Assembly (NCBI GenBank): GCA_964626625.1
Contig: CAZVFV010000001.1
Span: 1 to 43,220, forward strand
DNA length: 43,220 nt
Direction: 5' to 3'
Source of the DNA: CAYZPE01 sp964626625
GTDB taxonomy: Bacteria > Patescibacteriota > Minisyncoccia > Phycocordibacterales > CAYZPE01
Shown here: piece by piece, positions 1 to 7,059 of the stretch
Numbering within the stretch: the first letter of the stretch is position 1
How the letters are laid out: each line of letters begins with the position of its first letter
Notes under the pieces: generated by a model
What the model was told of the DNA's origin: nothing
Database searches by the model: none
What the model saw: only the letters and a program-made list of their open reading frames with translations
Translations under genes and position numbers: made by a program

Positions 1-169
1 GTTTGTCTCCGTCCCGAAGCTCTACAGCCTCATGACTTCCTGTTGAAGCACCAGATGGCACCCCCGCCCTTCCAAAAGATTTATCAGAAAGAATCACATC
101 CACCTCAACCGTTGGATTACCTCGAGAATCCAGAATTTCGCGTGCCACTATATTTTTTATCTTTGCCAT
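1..169 (-). CDS. eno: enolase, N-terminal part (cut by window edge)
   Basis: Reading the minus strand from ATG at 169 gives 56 codons that run off the window. They begin MAKIKNIVAREILDSRGNP, the start of enolase, followed by the conserved PSGASTGSHEA loop at about residues 39-49, which closes over the active site. Enolase converts 2-phosphoglycerate to phosphoenolpyruvate in the cytoplasm (lower glycolysis). Only the N-terminal domain is visible; the catalytic barrel lies outside. No convincing Shine-Dalgarno precedes the ATG, only AGG directly next to it. The identification is firm although the gene is partial. Confidence 0.95.
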   Translation of the reverse strand, partial: MAKIKNIVAREILDSRGNPTVEVDVILSDKSFGRAGVPSGASTGSHEAVELRDGDK

Positions 170-320
170 CCTATTAGAAATTACATGTTATTAAAATGTC
201 TATATTACATACCTTTTTACACACCGTCAGATTAGATTTAAATTCAAGCTAAATGAATTTCTAACGGAACAGGTGCTAAAAGACAGATACACATTCTAAC
301 AAAAAAATGGTTAATTTAGC
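170..320. other. AT-rich intergenic region upstream of eno
   Basis: No gene is seen. The region must hold the eno promoter on the minus strand, but no -35/-10 pair stands out. At 258-267 there is a lone TTTCTAACGG, resembling half of the inverted repeat that bounds the GIY-YIG element near 43 kb. A TTACATGTTATT word near 181 belongs to a micro-repeat family seen in other spacers. Confidence 0.4.
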
Positions 321-351
321 AAAACAGCGCGACCATTGGTCGCGCTGTTTT
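321..351 (-). terminator. intrinsic terminator of the PH-domain operon
   Basis: A 14-bp perfect stem (arms 321-334 and 338-351, 3-nt loop) lies just beyond the stop of the PH-domain gene. On the minus strand it is followed, after a short AT stretch, by a run of seven T. Confidence 0.75.
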
Positions 352-379
352 GAAAGCTACATGTTCTATGTTACATGTT

Positions 380-979
380 TCAAGTTTTAACTTCTGAAGT
401 TTGAGCTACGTCGCCTTCATCTTTCACAATCCTTACTTGCTGATGTTGCTCAGCAACCTTATGATGCTGATTAAAGATCACCTTCTTAGCAACTTCTGGA
501 TATGCTGCGTGTCGAATAAAAAATCCTTTACTGTCTTCAGAAGCAGTTTGAACATGAATATCACCAAAATCAAAAAAGGTTGCAACAATACCCTTGACCT
601 CAACAGAAACATCTTGAATTTTATCGAAACGAATATTTGAAATTTGACGATGAAAAATTCCTTTTTGATCAATGTCGATAATACGCTTATTTGTCACATA
701 CCATACATCGAGATAATAATTCGTCCATTGAACAAAAAACAAGACCCAAAGTAACAAGACCCAAAGAGTGTAGACAAAAAGAGCAAGAAAGAGAGCTGAG
801 TTTTCTAATACAAAATGTAACTGTTCTGGCAAAAGAGAGCTGTTCCAAATGCCGTACGCAAGAGGGGGAAATATAACACCTCCGATAAAAGCAAGGATTG
901 CTGACAAAAACACAAACCAGTGTTTACGTACTTCAAGTAGTATCTTTTCTCCTTGATCAAGGTTTAATACTTCTGCCAT
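380..979 (-). CDS. PH domain-containing membrane protein (bacterial PH, YdbS/bPH2-like)
   Basis: The 199-residue protein has two hydrophobic segments (about residues 22-45 and 60-85) followed by a bacterial PH-type domain (about 88-170) with the typical pattern YYLDVWYVTNKRIIDID and a later IQDVSVE strand. This is the usual layout of bPH2/YdbS-like proteins: a short cytoplasmic N-terminus, two membrane helices and a cytoplasmic PH domain. Their molecular role is largely unknown, with envelope or stress links proposed. The gene starts 6 nt after an 83-residue membrane protein on the same strand, so the two probably form an operon. No Shine-Dalgarno precedes the start. The C-terminal 30 residues are polar and probably disordered. 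Confidence 0.8.
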   Translation of the reverse strand: MAEVLNLDQGEKILLEVRKHWFVFLSAILAFIGGVIFPPLAYGIWNSSLLPEQLHFVLENSALFLALFVYTLWVLLLWVLFFVQWTNYYLDVWYVTNKRIIDIDQKGIFHRQISNIRFDKIQDVSVEVKGIVATFFDFGDIHVQTASEDSKGFFIRHAAYPEVAKKVIFNQHHKVAEQHQQVRIVKDEGDVAQTSEVKT

Positions 980-985
980 ACAATA

Positions 986-1237
986 TTAAATAAGAATAAT
1001 AAATATAATCGCAAGAACAAATAAAGAAATAGAAATTGTAAAATAAAATACTTCTGCCTTAAGAATTAGACGACTACCCATACCATATGTTCTCCAGTGA
1101 TATGCCAAAACTGCACTTACAATAGCGTATATAAAAAATACAAAGCCGAGCACATACCACAAAGCTTTTGGATTCTGAACAAAAGCAACGAGATTATTTG
1201 GATTGAAAAAGTTACTTATAGATTGAAGAAAATCCAT
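986..1237 (-). CDS. small two-helix membrane protein, hypothetical
   Basis: This 83-residue protein has two strongly hydrophobic stretches (about residues 25-45 and 60-83) joined by a short polar loop containing YHWRTYGMGS. I do not recognise a family. It is the first gene of a two-gene unit with the PH-domain protein, which suggests that they work together at the membrane. The start is supported by an extended -10 (TGaTATACT, hexamer 1244-1249) placed 6 nt before ATG, the leaderless arrangement seen at other unit-first genes here. Confidence 0.7.
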   Translation of the reverse strand: MDFLQSISNFFNPNNLVAFVQNPKALWYVLGFVFFIYAIVSAVLAYHWRTYGMGSRLILKAEVFYFTISISLFVLAIIFIILI

Positions 1238-1243
1238 ATATTA

Positions 1244-1249
1244 AGTATA
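1244..1249 (-). promoter_or_regulatory. extended -10 for the 83-aa/PH operon, leaderless
   Basis: TATACT on the minus strand is preceded by TGA and followed by 6 nt and the ATG at 1237. No good -35 is visible, which is acceptable for an extended -10 promoter. Transcription should begin at or next to the A of ATG. Confidence 0.6.
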
Positions 1250-1262
1250 TCAATAAAAATCA

Positions 1263-1300
1263 AAATCCCCACAGGCTCGCATGCGAGCCTGTGGGGATTT
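1263..1300 (-). terminator. terminator hairpin, 38-nt perfect palindrome
   Basis: A perfect inverted repeat (arms of 19 nt) carries a GC-rich core CCCCACAGGCTCGC. It lies immediately after the stop of the 64-residue gene and before the promoter of the 83-residue gene, so it ends the former. It is symmetric and could work both ways. Confidence 0.75.
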
Positions 1301-1302
1301 CT

Positions 1303-1497
1303 TCACCCTGCATTTCCTACCGACAGATTGATCTGATTGAGCTTACTCAATACCAACCTTTTTTGCACAAGAGGAGTGTTTCGATTCCTCAATACCTCCT
1401 CAATGAGACATTTGGTCAAAACACACCCCATAAGATCTTCTGCTGCTCTTTCTATCAATGAATCAGAAACTGCCTCCTGAATAGTAATCTGTCCCAT
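1303..1497 (-). CDS. small orphan protein, hypothetical (64 aa)
   Basis: This short ORF has full gene signals: promoter TTGACT-N17-TACTAT (1549-1577), a ~50-nt leader, Shine-Dalgarno AAAGGA about 8 nt before ATG, and a strong terminator at 1263-1300. The product is a mostly helical soluble protein with two cysteines and no membrane segment or recognisable domain. It belongs to the class of orphan genes in this window that use Shine-Dalgarno starts, unlike the housekeeping genes. Function unknown. Confidence 0.65.
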   Translation of the reverse strand: MGQITIQEAVSDSLIERAAEDLMGCVLTKCLIEEVLRNRNTPLVQKRLVLSKLNQINLSVGNAG

Positions 1498-1548
1498 AAA
1501 CCCATCCTTTCACAAAAGGTGCAATCAAGAATTGAAAACCTATTTTCA

Positions 1549-1577
1549 ATAGTAGGACATTTTTAAAGTAAAGTCAA
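1549..1577 (-). promoter_or_regulatory. sigma-70 promoter of the 64-aa gene
   Basis: Minus strand: TTGACT at 1577-1572, 17-nt spacer, TACTAT at 1554-1549. The leader contains a small hairpin (TTGAAAA/TTTTCAA) just after the predicted transcription start. Confidence 0.7.
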
Positions 1578-1632
1578 TTTACTAATCCATACCCTACATA
1601 TGAAGTTTGCCTAAGTCTAATATTAGCAAATC

Positions 1633-2388
1633 CTACTTAAAGACAGTCTGACTATCCTTAATGTTAAAATCTCCGATAGAAACCCTCTTTATGCGCAAAG
1701 CTAAAGCGTGTGTTTGTAGCTTCTTTGCTATGCGTTGTACCAAAGACCTTATATATGTACCACTTGAACAAGAGACCTTGAGAGAAGAAATGCTGTAGTT
1801 AATGTTCTCAATCAAAACACTCTCCCACTGCTTGATAATTTCCACCTGTCTAAAATCACCCTTCACTTTTTTAAGTGAATTAACAATATCTTCTTTTAAA
1901 AGACCTCCTTGGATATTTACATCTTGTGTATGCTCTAGTTTAAAAATCTCTATTTCCTTTGTGGGAATATTAATTGTATTTAACACACCTTCTCGTGCCC
2001 ACATAAAAAGAGGCTTACCTAAAACAGTTTTTGATGAGTATGGTGGATATTCCTGAGTGTACTTACCAACAAAAGAAGATACTGCACCTGAAACACCTTT
2101 CGGTAACTCTACAGAAGTGATATATGTAATCAAACCTAGTGCGTCATAGGTATCTGTTTCAAAACCCCATAGTACTTCAAATTCATATACCTTAGGAAGT
2201 TTAGTAAACTCATCTTTTTTGTATACATCTTCTCCAGTAAGAATAATGAGTAGGCCTTCTGCCATAGGATCAAGCCTTCCTGCATAGGTAACAGAAACAT
2301 CTTTGTACGAAGAATTGCTTTGTATAAAACGCTCCACACATTCGAGTGGCGTTTCCCCTCTTTGTTTGTATAAAGATATAACACTCAT
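1633..2388 (-). CDS. truB: tRNA pseudouridine synthase B
   Basis: TruB makes pseudouridine 55 in the T-loop of tRNAs. The protein shows the TruB catalytic signature AGRLDPMAEG at about residues 36-45, with the catalytic aspartate inside RLD, then the EYPPYSSKTVLGKP-type loop near residues 113-126 and the SGTYIRSL motif near 208-215. At 251 residues it is shorter than the 314-residue E. coli enzyme and appears to lack most of the C-terminal PUA-like domain. It is transcribed divergently from hisS with only 41 bp between start codons. Confidence 0.93.
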   Translation of the reverse strand: MSVISLYKQRGETPLECVERFIQSNSSYKDVSVTYAGRLDPMAEGLLIILTGEDVYKKDEFTKLPKVYEFEVLWGFETDTYDALGLITYITSVELPKGVSGAVSSFVGKYTQEYPPYSSKTVLGKPLFMWAREGVLNTINIPTKEIEIFKLEHTQDVNIQGGLLKEDIVNSLKKVKGDFRQVEIIKQWESVLIENINYSISSLKVSCSSGTYIRSLVQRIAKKLQTHALALRIKRVSIGDFNIKDSQTVFK

Positions 2389-2391
2389 TCC

Positions 2392-2420
2392 TTGTTCAAA
2401 ACCCTCTGTTTCGATACAAT
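2392..2420 (+). promoter_or_regulatory. hisS promoter, nearly leaderless
   Basis: TTGTTC (2392-2397), 17-nt spacer and TACAAT (2415-2420) lie 9 nt before the hisS ATG, so at most about 3 nt of leader is expected. The promoter occupies the whole gap to truB. Confidence 0.6.
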
Positions 2421-2429
2421 GTCATAATC

Positions 2430-3734
2430 ATGACCAAAAAACAAATGGTTTCTAAAAAACTCTCCACTGAAAGCTATAAAGGTGTTCGTGACTTCTTTCC
2501 AGAAGAAATGCGACTCCAAAAACACATCTTTTCTGTTATGAGAGAATCTGTAGAGCTCTATGGATACGAAGAGTACAATGCTTCGATTTTAGAGCCAGCA
2601 GAACTCTATGAAGCAAAAAGTGGAGAAGAAATCGTAAAAGAACAAACTTATACCTTTACTGATCGAGGTGGTAGAAAAGTAACTCTACGACCTGAAATGA
2701 CACCGACCGTCGCCCGCATGATTGCATCACGAAGCAAAAGTATGCCACTTCCTGCTCGCTGGTATTCAATACCAAACCTTTTTAGATACGAACAACCACA
2801 AAAAGGAAGACTTCGTGAACACTTTCAATTAAATGTTGATTTGTTTGGAGTAAAAGACATATCAGGTGATATTGAAATTATTTCACTTGCTCATTTTCTT
2901 ATGCAAGCATATGGCGCGAAGCAAAGTGACTATGTTATAAAAATCAATAACAGAAAAATTACCGAAAGTCTTTATAAGCACTATGGAATTGCTGAAGAAG
3001 AAGCCTACAAACTTTCAAAACTTATAGATAAGAAAAACAAAATAAGTGCAGATACTTTTGATACAGGACTTGAACTACTTGTACCCAAAAAGGCGTCTGA
3101 ATTTAAAGCTGTTCTTTCTTCGAATAAAGTTGTTATCGAAACTTTAGGAGAAGACAACGAAGGTGTAATTGAACTCCTCCAAACAATAGAAGGCTTAAAG
3201 AAACTTGGTATTGAAAATGTTATCTTCGACCAAACACTTATGCGTGGCTTTGACTACTATACAGGAATTGTTTTTGAAATTTTTGACACTCACCCAGACA
3301 ATATGAGATCACTTTTTGGTGGAGGACGTTATGATGATTTAATAGATCTTTTTGGTGGAAAAGATATGCCTGCAGTCGGTTTTGGCACAGGAGATGTAAC
3401 CATAAAAGATTTTCTAGAAATACACAATTTACTTCCGAACCTAGAAAAGAAAGCTGATGTCTATATAGTACGACCAGACAAAACTTCTATTATTGAATCT
3501 ATGAAAATTGCAGATGGCTTAAGACTTGCCGGACTTGAAGTGCTCGTAGATCTTGGAACTAAAAAAGTTGCCGACCAAATTAAACAAGCAGAAAAGTCTG
3601 GCGCATCGTTTGTACTTTTTATTGGAGAAGAAGAACTCAAAACTAATATCTTTACCCTTAAACACCTCGCCTCAAAAGAAGAAATTAAAAAAAGCATTAC
3701 TGACATACAAACACTTCTCTTAGAGAAAAAATAA
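2430..3734 (+). CDS. hisS: histidyl-tRNA synthetase
   Basis: Class II synthetase that charges tRNA-His. Motif 2 region (RYEQPQKGRLREHFQLNVDL) lies near residues 128-147, the histidine-specific loop FDQTLMRGFDYYTGIVFE near 268-285, motif 3 (FGGGRYDDLI, then GFGTGDV) near 300-322, and a C-terminal anticodon-binding domain from about 345. At 434 residues it has normal length. The next gene, an exonuclease, begins 18 nt after the stop and is probably co-transcribed. A second in-frame ATG six codons in is possible, but the promoter position favours the annotated one. Confidence 0.96.
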   Translation: MTKKQMVSKKLSTESYKGVRDFFPEEMRLQKHIFSVMRESVELYGYEEYNASILEPAELYEAKSGEEIVKEQTYTFTDRGGRKVTLRPEMTPTVARMIASRSKSMPLPARWYSIPNLFRYEQPQKGRLREHFQLNVDLFGVKDISGDIEIISLAHFLMQAYGAKQSDYVIKINNRKITESLYKHYGIAEEEAYKLSKLIDKKNKISADTFDTGLELLVPKKASEFKAVLSSNKVVIETLGEDNEGVIELLQTIEGLKKLGIENVIFDQTLMRGFDYYTGIVFEIFDTHPDNMRSLFGGGRYDDLIDLFGGKDMPAVGFGTGDVTIKDFLEIHNLLPNLEKKADVYIVRPDKTSIIESMKIADGLRLAGLEVLVDLGTKKVADQIKQAEKSGASFVLFIGEEELKTNIFTLKHLASKEEIKKSITDIQTLLLEKK

Positions 3735-3752
3735 AAAACACCACCCCACTAC

Positions 3753-4328
3753 ATGAAAAAAATTGTTTTTGACATTGAAACTAAAAATACGTTCCAAGAA
3801 GTTGGTTCGACAGAATCAACAGCCCTCGATATTTCGCTCGTTGGGATTTATGAATCAGAAAAAGATTTATACTCTTCATTTCTTGAAGATGAATTAAATA
3901 AATTGTGGCCAATCTTAGAATCTGCAGACATGATTATTGGTTACAATTCAGAACACTTCGACTTGCCTCTCCTCAACAAGTATTATCACGGAGACCTTTC
4001 TCATATTAAACACGTAGATATTTTGAAAGAAATTAAAAATTCTATCGGTAGACGTATGCGACTCGATCAAGTTGCAGAAGGTACACTTGGACTTAAAAAG
4101 TCAGGACACGGTCTTCAAGCAATCACGTGGTGGAGACAAGGTGAAATAGAAAAAATTCGTAAATACTGTCTTGATGATGTAAGACTTACCAAAGATCTTT
4201 ATGAATATGCACTCAAAAATAAAGCTCTTAAATTCAAAGAAGGACCTTCTATTATCGATATCAAACTAGACACAGCAAACTGGGAGAAAGCTGAAGAAAG
4301 TGGACTAACATTTTCACTACCTTTTTAA
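3753..4328 (+). CDS. DEDD-family 3'-5' exonuclease (YprB/RNase H-like)
   Basis: This 191-residue RNase H-fold exonuclease shows ExoI (FDIET, residues 6-10, metal-binding D and E), ExoII (IIGYNSEHFDLPLL near 61-74) and ExoIII (YCLDDVRLT near 138-146; a Y at the position typical of DEDDy enzymes). The best family match is the YprB/RNase_H_2 group; a DnaQ-like proofreading role is less likely because no polymerase-binding tail is seen. It probably degrades single-stranded RNA or DNA 3' ends. It is encoded 18 nt after hisS with no Shine-Dalgarno and converges on uppP with 3 bp between stops. Confidence 0.8.
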   Translation: MKKIVFDIETKNTFQEVGSTESTALDISLVGIYESEKDLYSSFLEDELNKLWPILESADMIIGYNSEHFDLPLLNKYYHGDLSHIKHVDILKEIKNSIGRRMRLDQVAEGTLGLKKSGHGLQAITWWRQGEIEKIRKYCLDDVRLTKDLYEYALKNKALKFKEGPSIIDIKLDTANWEKAEESGLTFSLPF

Positions 4329-4331
4329 TTT

Positions 4332-5132
4332 TTATAAAAATATCAGTATCAATACCGCGAGAATAACTCGGTACCAAATAAATAATTTTAAAGTTCTATT
4401 TTTTAAGAAAATCACAAGAAAATGTATAGCAAGCAATCCTACTGCAAAAGCAGTTATACCTCCCGCGAGCACTGGGAGAAAAGATACTCCACTTGCTGTT
4501 CCTAAACTAAACAGACCCTTAAGAGCAGCTCCAAAAATAATCGGTACCGAAAGAAGAAAACTAAAACGAACTGCTTTATCACGAGAAAGCCCTACTAACA
4601 TACCTCCAGAAATTGTTGCGCCAGATCGAGACATACCTGGAATTAAAGCAAGTGACTGAAATAAGCCAATATAAAGAGATTTTTTATAAGAAGGAAAGGT
4701 GTCACTTATTTCCTGCTTTTTATACATGTACTCGGCAATATACATTAAAACAGAACCGAGAATAAGAGCGAAAGCAATCATTGTTGAAGACCTAAAGGTA
4801 TTTTCAAAGAAACCAGAAAATAAAAAGCCTAGTATCACAGCAGGCATAGTTGCAAGAGTTATCATTGCAACAAACTCCTGCTCTGCCCTAACAGCCTTCC
4901 GTCTCACAACTCTATAAGTTGATGTGACGAGAGCTTTTACATCAGACCAAAAATATACAAGTACTGCACACAGTGTTCCCACATGAAGAAAAATATCAAA
5001 AAGAAGCGTACCTGTTATGTTTATTCCAAGAAAATCTCTGACGATGACCAAATGCCCCGAAGAAGAAACTGGAATAAATTCAGAAATACCCTGAACAAAT
5101 CCTAATACAATACTAGAAAATAATTCGTTCAT
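4332..5132 (-). CDS. uppP: undecaprenyl-diphosphatase (UppP/BacA)
   Basis: Integral membrane phosphatase that recycles undecaprenyl pyrophosphate to the lipid carrier used for peptidoglycan and surface polymers. The two family signatures are present: GFVQGISEFIPVSSSGH at residues 11-27 and PGMSRSGATISGG near 163-175, with the catalytic Glu/Ser/Arg residues. About eight hydrophobic segments are visible and length (266) is typical. It starts 6 nt after the ZIP transporter gene, so the two likely form an operon. Confidence 0.95.
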   Translation of the reverse strand: MNELFSSIVLGFVQGISEFIPVSSSGHLVIVRDFLGINITGTLLFDIFLHVGTLCAVLVYFWSDVKALVTSTYRVVRRKAVRAEQEFVAMITLATMPAVILGFLFSGFFENTFRSSTMIAFALILGSVLMYIAEYMYKKQEISDTFPSYKKSLYIGLFQSLALIPGMSRSGATISGGMLVGLSRDKAVRFSFLLSVPIIFGAALKGLFSLGTASGVSFLPVLAGGITAFAVGLLAIHFLVIFLKNRTLKLFIWYRVILAVLILIFL

Positions 5133-5138
5133 ATAATT

Positions 5139-5897
5139 TTATTCAAAAAACACCAAAGAAAACATTAGGAAAACTCCAAGTATAATAGCTACAAACTGAA
5201 TAAGTGAGTGTTTAAAACTTGGAAATTTATGTAACTCAGGAACAAGGTCACTTCCAGCAATATAAATAAATCCACCTGCTGTAAATGCAAGCATTATATT
5301 TGCAAAATTATCAACAGATCCAGAAAGAAGAAAAGCAATTCCTACACCAACAAAAGCAGAAAGTGCTGAAAGAAAATTATAAAAAAGTGCCTTACCTCGA
5401 CTAAGACCTGAATGCACCAACACACCAAAATTACCTACTTCTTGAGGAATTTCATGAAAAATAACAGCGAGAGTGGTAGCTACCCCAACTGGAATACTTA
5501 TCATATATGAAGCAGTAATAAGCATGCCATCAATCAGGTTATGAATACCGTCTCCAAATATAACCATAGACCGAAGTGTTTGATGTTGAACTTCTGGATG
5601 ATGATGACATTCGTCCGACTCACCATGAGAATGACGCCAATGTAAAAATTTTTCAAAAACAAAAAACATGAGTATTCCTGCGAGGATCAAAAACGAAGCA
5701 ACCTGAGGGTCAAGAACAGTAAAAACTTCTGGAATAATATGAATAAAAACATCTCCAAATAAAACACCCACAGAAAGACTTACGAGAACAAATACAATTC
5801 GAGATAGAAAACGAGTAGAAAAAACAAGTGTCAAAACACCAACAAGTGAGATAAGACTCACTATAAGTACACTTATAAGAGAATACAAAATAGCCAT
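5139..5897 (-). CDS. ZIP-family divalent metal transporter
   Basis: The 252-residue membrane protein has about eight hydrophobic helices, a histidine-rich cytoplasmic loop (HSHGESDECHHHPEVQH near residues 89-105), and the paired ZIP metal-site motifs GDGIHNLIDG (114-123) and FHEIPQEVGNFGVL (146-159). ZIP proteins carry zinc, iron or manganese into the cytoplasm; the specific metal cannot be told. It heads an operon with uppP. Upstream, TATAAA sits inside an imperfect hairpin (about 5907-5934), which could be a control site, but no known metalloregulator box is recognisable. Confidence 0.88.
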   Translation of the reverse strand: MAILYSLISVLIVSLISLVGVLTLVFSTRFLSRIVFVLVSLSVGVLFGDVFIHIIPEVFTVLDPQVASFLILAGILMFFVFEKFLHWRHSHGESDECHHHPEVQHQTLRSMVIFGDGIHNLIDGMLITASYMISIPVGVATTLAVIFHEIPQEVGNFGVLVHSGLSRGKALFYNFLSALSAFVGVGIAFLLSGSVDNFANIMLAFTAGGFIYIAGSDLVPELHKFPSFKHSLIQFVAIILGVFLMFSLVFFE

Positions 5898-5967
5898 GGA
5901 ATAACGCTACCATAAAAACAGGCTATTTTATAGCGTAGAAAGCAACACAATCCCTAAAAAACAAGTA

Positions 5968-5996
5968 TATACAGGAGTCTCTATTTTTCCTATAAT
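5968..5996 (+). promoter_or_regulatory. putative promoter of the DsbA-like gene
   Basis: A perfect TATAAT at 5991-5996 is preceded 17 nt upstream by TATACA (5968-5973, weak -35). The predicted leader is about 27 nt, AT-rich and lacks a Shine-Dalgarno. Confidence 0.5.
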
Positions 5997-6029
5997 ACAA
6001 AGACTTTTTATTTAATTAATAAATCTTTT

Positions 6030-6815
6030 ATGGAACAACAATCAAACAAACTCGCTCTCCCGATCGCAATTCTTATCGCTGGCGGACTCATAGCATTTTC
6101 TGTTTTTGCCACTCGAAATAAAACAGAGGTGCCTAACCTACAACAGAATGAGGGTTCAGAAATAGGAGTAGTTGATTTAAGAACAATTGACTCAACAGAT
6201 CATATTTTAGGAAGTCCAAATGCTCCAATTATTTTTGTTGAGTATTCTGATACTGAGTGTCCATTCTGTAAACTTTTCCATGAAACAATGAATAAACTTA
6301 CTGACACATACGGAAAAGATGGAAGTGTCGCTTGGGTCTATAGAAACTTTCCTATTGTCCAACTTCATGCAAAAGCTCCCAAAGAAGCCGAAGCACTTGA
6401 GTGTGCAGCAGAACTTGGTGGAAATACAGCATTCTGGAAATACACAAATAGAATTTATTCAGTAACCCCAGCAAATGACGGACTTGATCCAAGTGAGTTA
6501 CCAAAAATAGCAGAGTTTGTAGGGCTAGATAAAACAGCATTTACTACTTGTCTTTCAAGTGGAAGGTACACTTCAAAAGTAGCAAGTAGCGTCGAAGAAG
6601 CAGTAAAAGCAGGAGCTCGTGGCACACCCTACAGTGTAATTGTACTTAAAAACAAAGCTGGAGCAGAAGTTAAGTCTTTTCTTGAAAGTGCAACGATACA
6701 ACTTAGACTTCCTCCTGGAACACTTGGACTTTCAAGTGATGGTAAGAAAATCGTCGTAAGTGGTAACATGCCTTATGAACTTCTAGAGCAGTTAGTTGAT
6801 TTGTTGAAGAAATAA
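6030..6815 (+). CDS. DsbA-like thiol-disulfide oxidoreductase, membrane-anchored
   Basis: The protein has an N-terminal membrane anchor or signal (about residues 9-28) and a DsbA/thioredoxin_4 domain (about 50-260) with the redox motif CPFC at 77-80. Further conserved points are FRNFPIVQLHAKAPKEA-like helix residues near 111-128 and the cis-proline loop GARGTPYSVI near 190-199. It should act outside the cytoplasmic membrane, introducing or shuffling disulfides in exported proteins. Two further cysteines (about 124 and 178) lie in the helical insert. The gene stands alone: own promoter, strong terminator at 6842-6878. Confidence 0.88.
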   Translation: MEQQSNKLALPIAILIAGGLIAFSVFATRNKTEVPNLQQNEGSEIGVVDLRTIDSTDHILGSPNAPIIFVEYSDTECPFCKLFHETMNKLTDTYGKDGSVAWVYRNFPIVQLHAKAPKEAEALECAAELGGNTAFWKYTNRIYSVTPANDGLDPSELPKIAEFVGLDKTAFTTCLSSGRYTSKVASSVEEAVKAGARGTPYSVIVLKNKAGAEVKSFLESATIQLRLPPGTLGLSSDGKKIVVSGNMPYELLEQLVDLLKK

Positions 6816-6841
6816 ACTAGCTGTTAGGTTTTAGCTTTTAG

Positions 6842-6878
6842 ATAGAGCTCCGGTTCGCTTTGCGAACCGGAGCTCTAT
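6842..6878 (+). terminator. terminator of the DsbA-like gene
   Basis: A 17-bp perfect GC-rich stem (6842-6858 with 6862-6878) and a TTT loop lie 27 nt past the stop codon. No long T run follows. Confidence 0.7.
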
Positions 6879-6893
6879 TGGTAAAACTTAAAT

Positions 6894-6998
6894 TTACCCT
6901 CCTACTTGGAAGTAATACTTCCGAGTAGTAAAGTTTTACCTCGTCCTATTCTCGTTGCACGCAGACGAGGTATTAGGCGAGGTAACGGGGAAAACTTT
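6894..6998 (+). repeat. structured intergenic repeat, copy 1
   Basis: This shares a framework with 20968-21098: TTACCCTCCT, a variable hairpin, then a ~69-nt core (6930-6998) that opens AAAGTTTTACCTCGTCCTAT and closes GGGAAAACTTT. In the core, ACCTCGTC pairs with GACGAGGT and AAAGTTTT pairs with AAAACTTT. GGTAAAACTT at 6880-6889 can pair instead with AAGTTTTACC at 6931-6940, giving mutually exclusive folds. It is sandwiched between the terminators of two convergent genes, so it is not a leader of either. Strand of any transcript unknown. Confidence 0.65.
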
Positions 6999-7033
6999 AT
7001 AGAATGTCCAACATTTGGTGTTGGACATTCTAT
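6999..7033 (-). terminator. terminator hairpin of the helicase-nuclease gene
   Basis: A 15-bp perfect stem (6999-7013 with 7019-7033, 5-nt loop) lies 26 nt past the stop of the UvrD-like gene. It abuts the repeat core. Confidence 0.65.
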
Positions 7034-7059
7034 GTATTACAGATTACATGCTACCTGTT

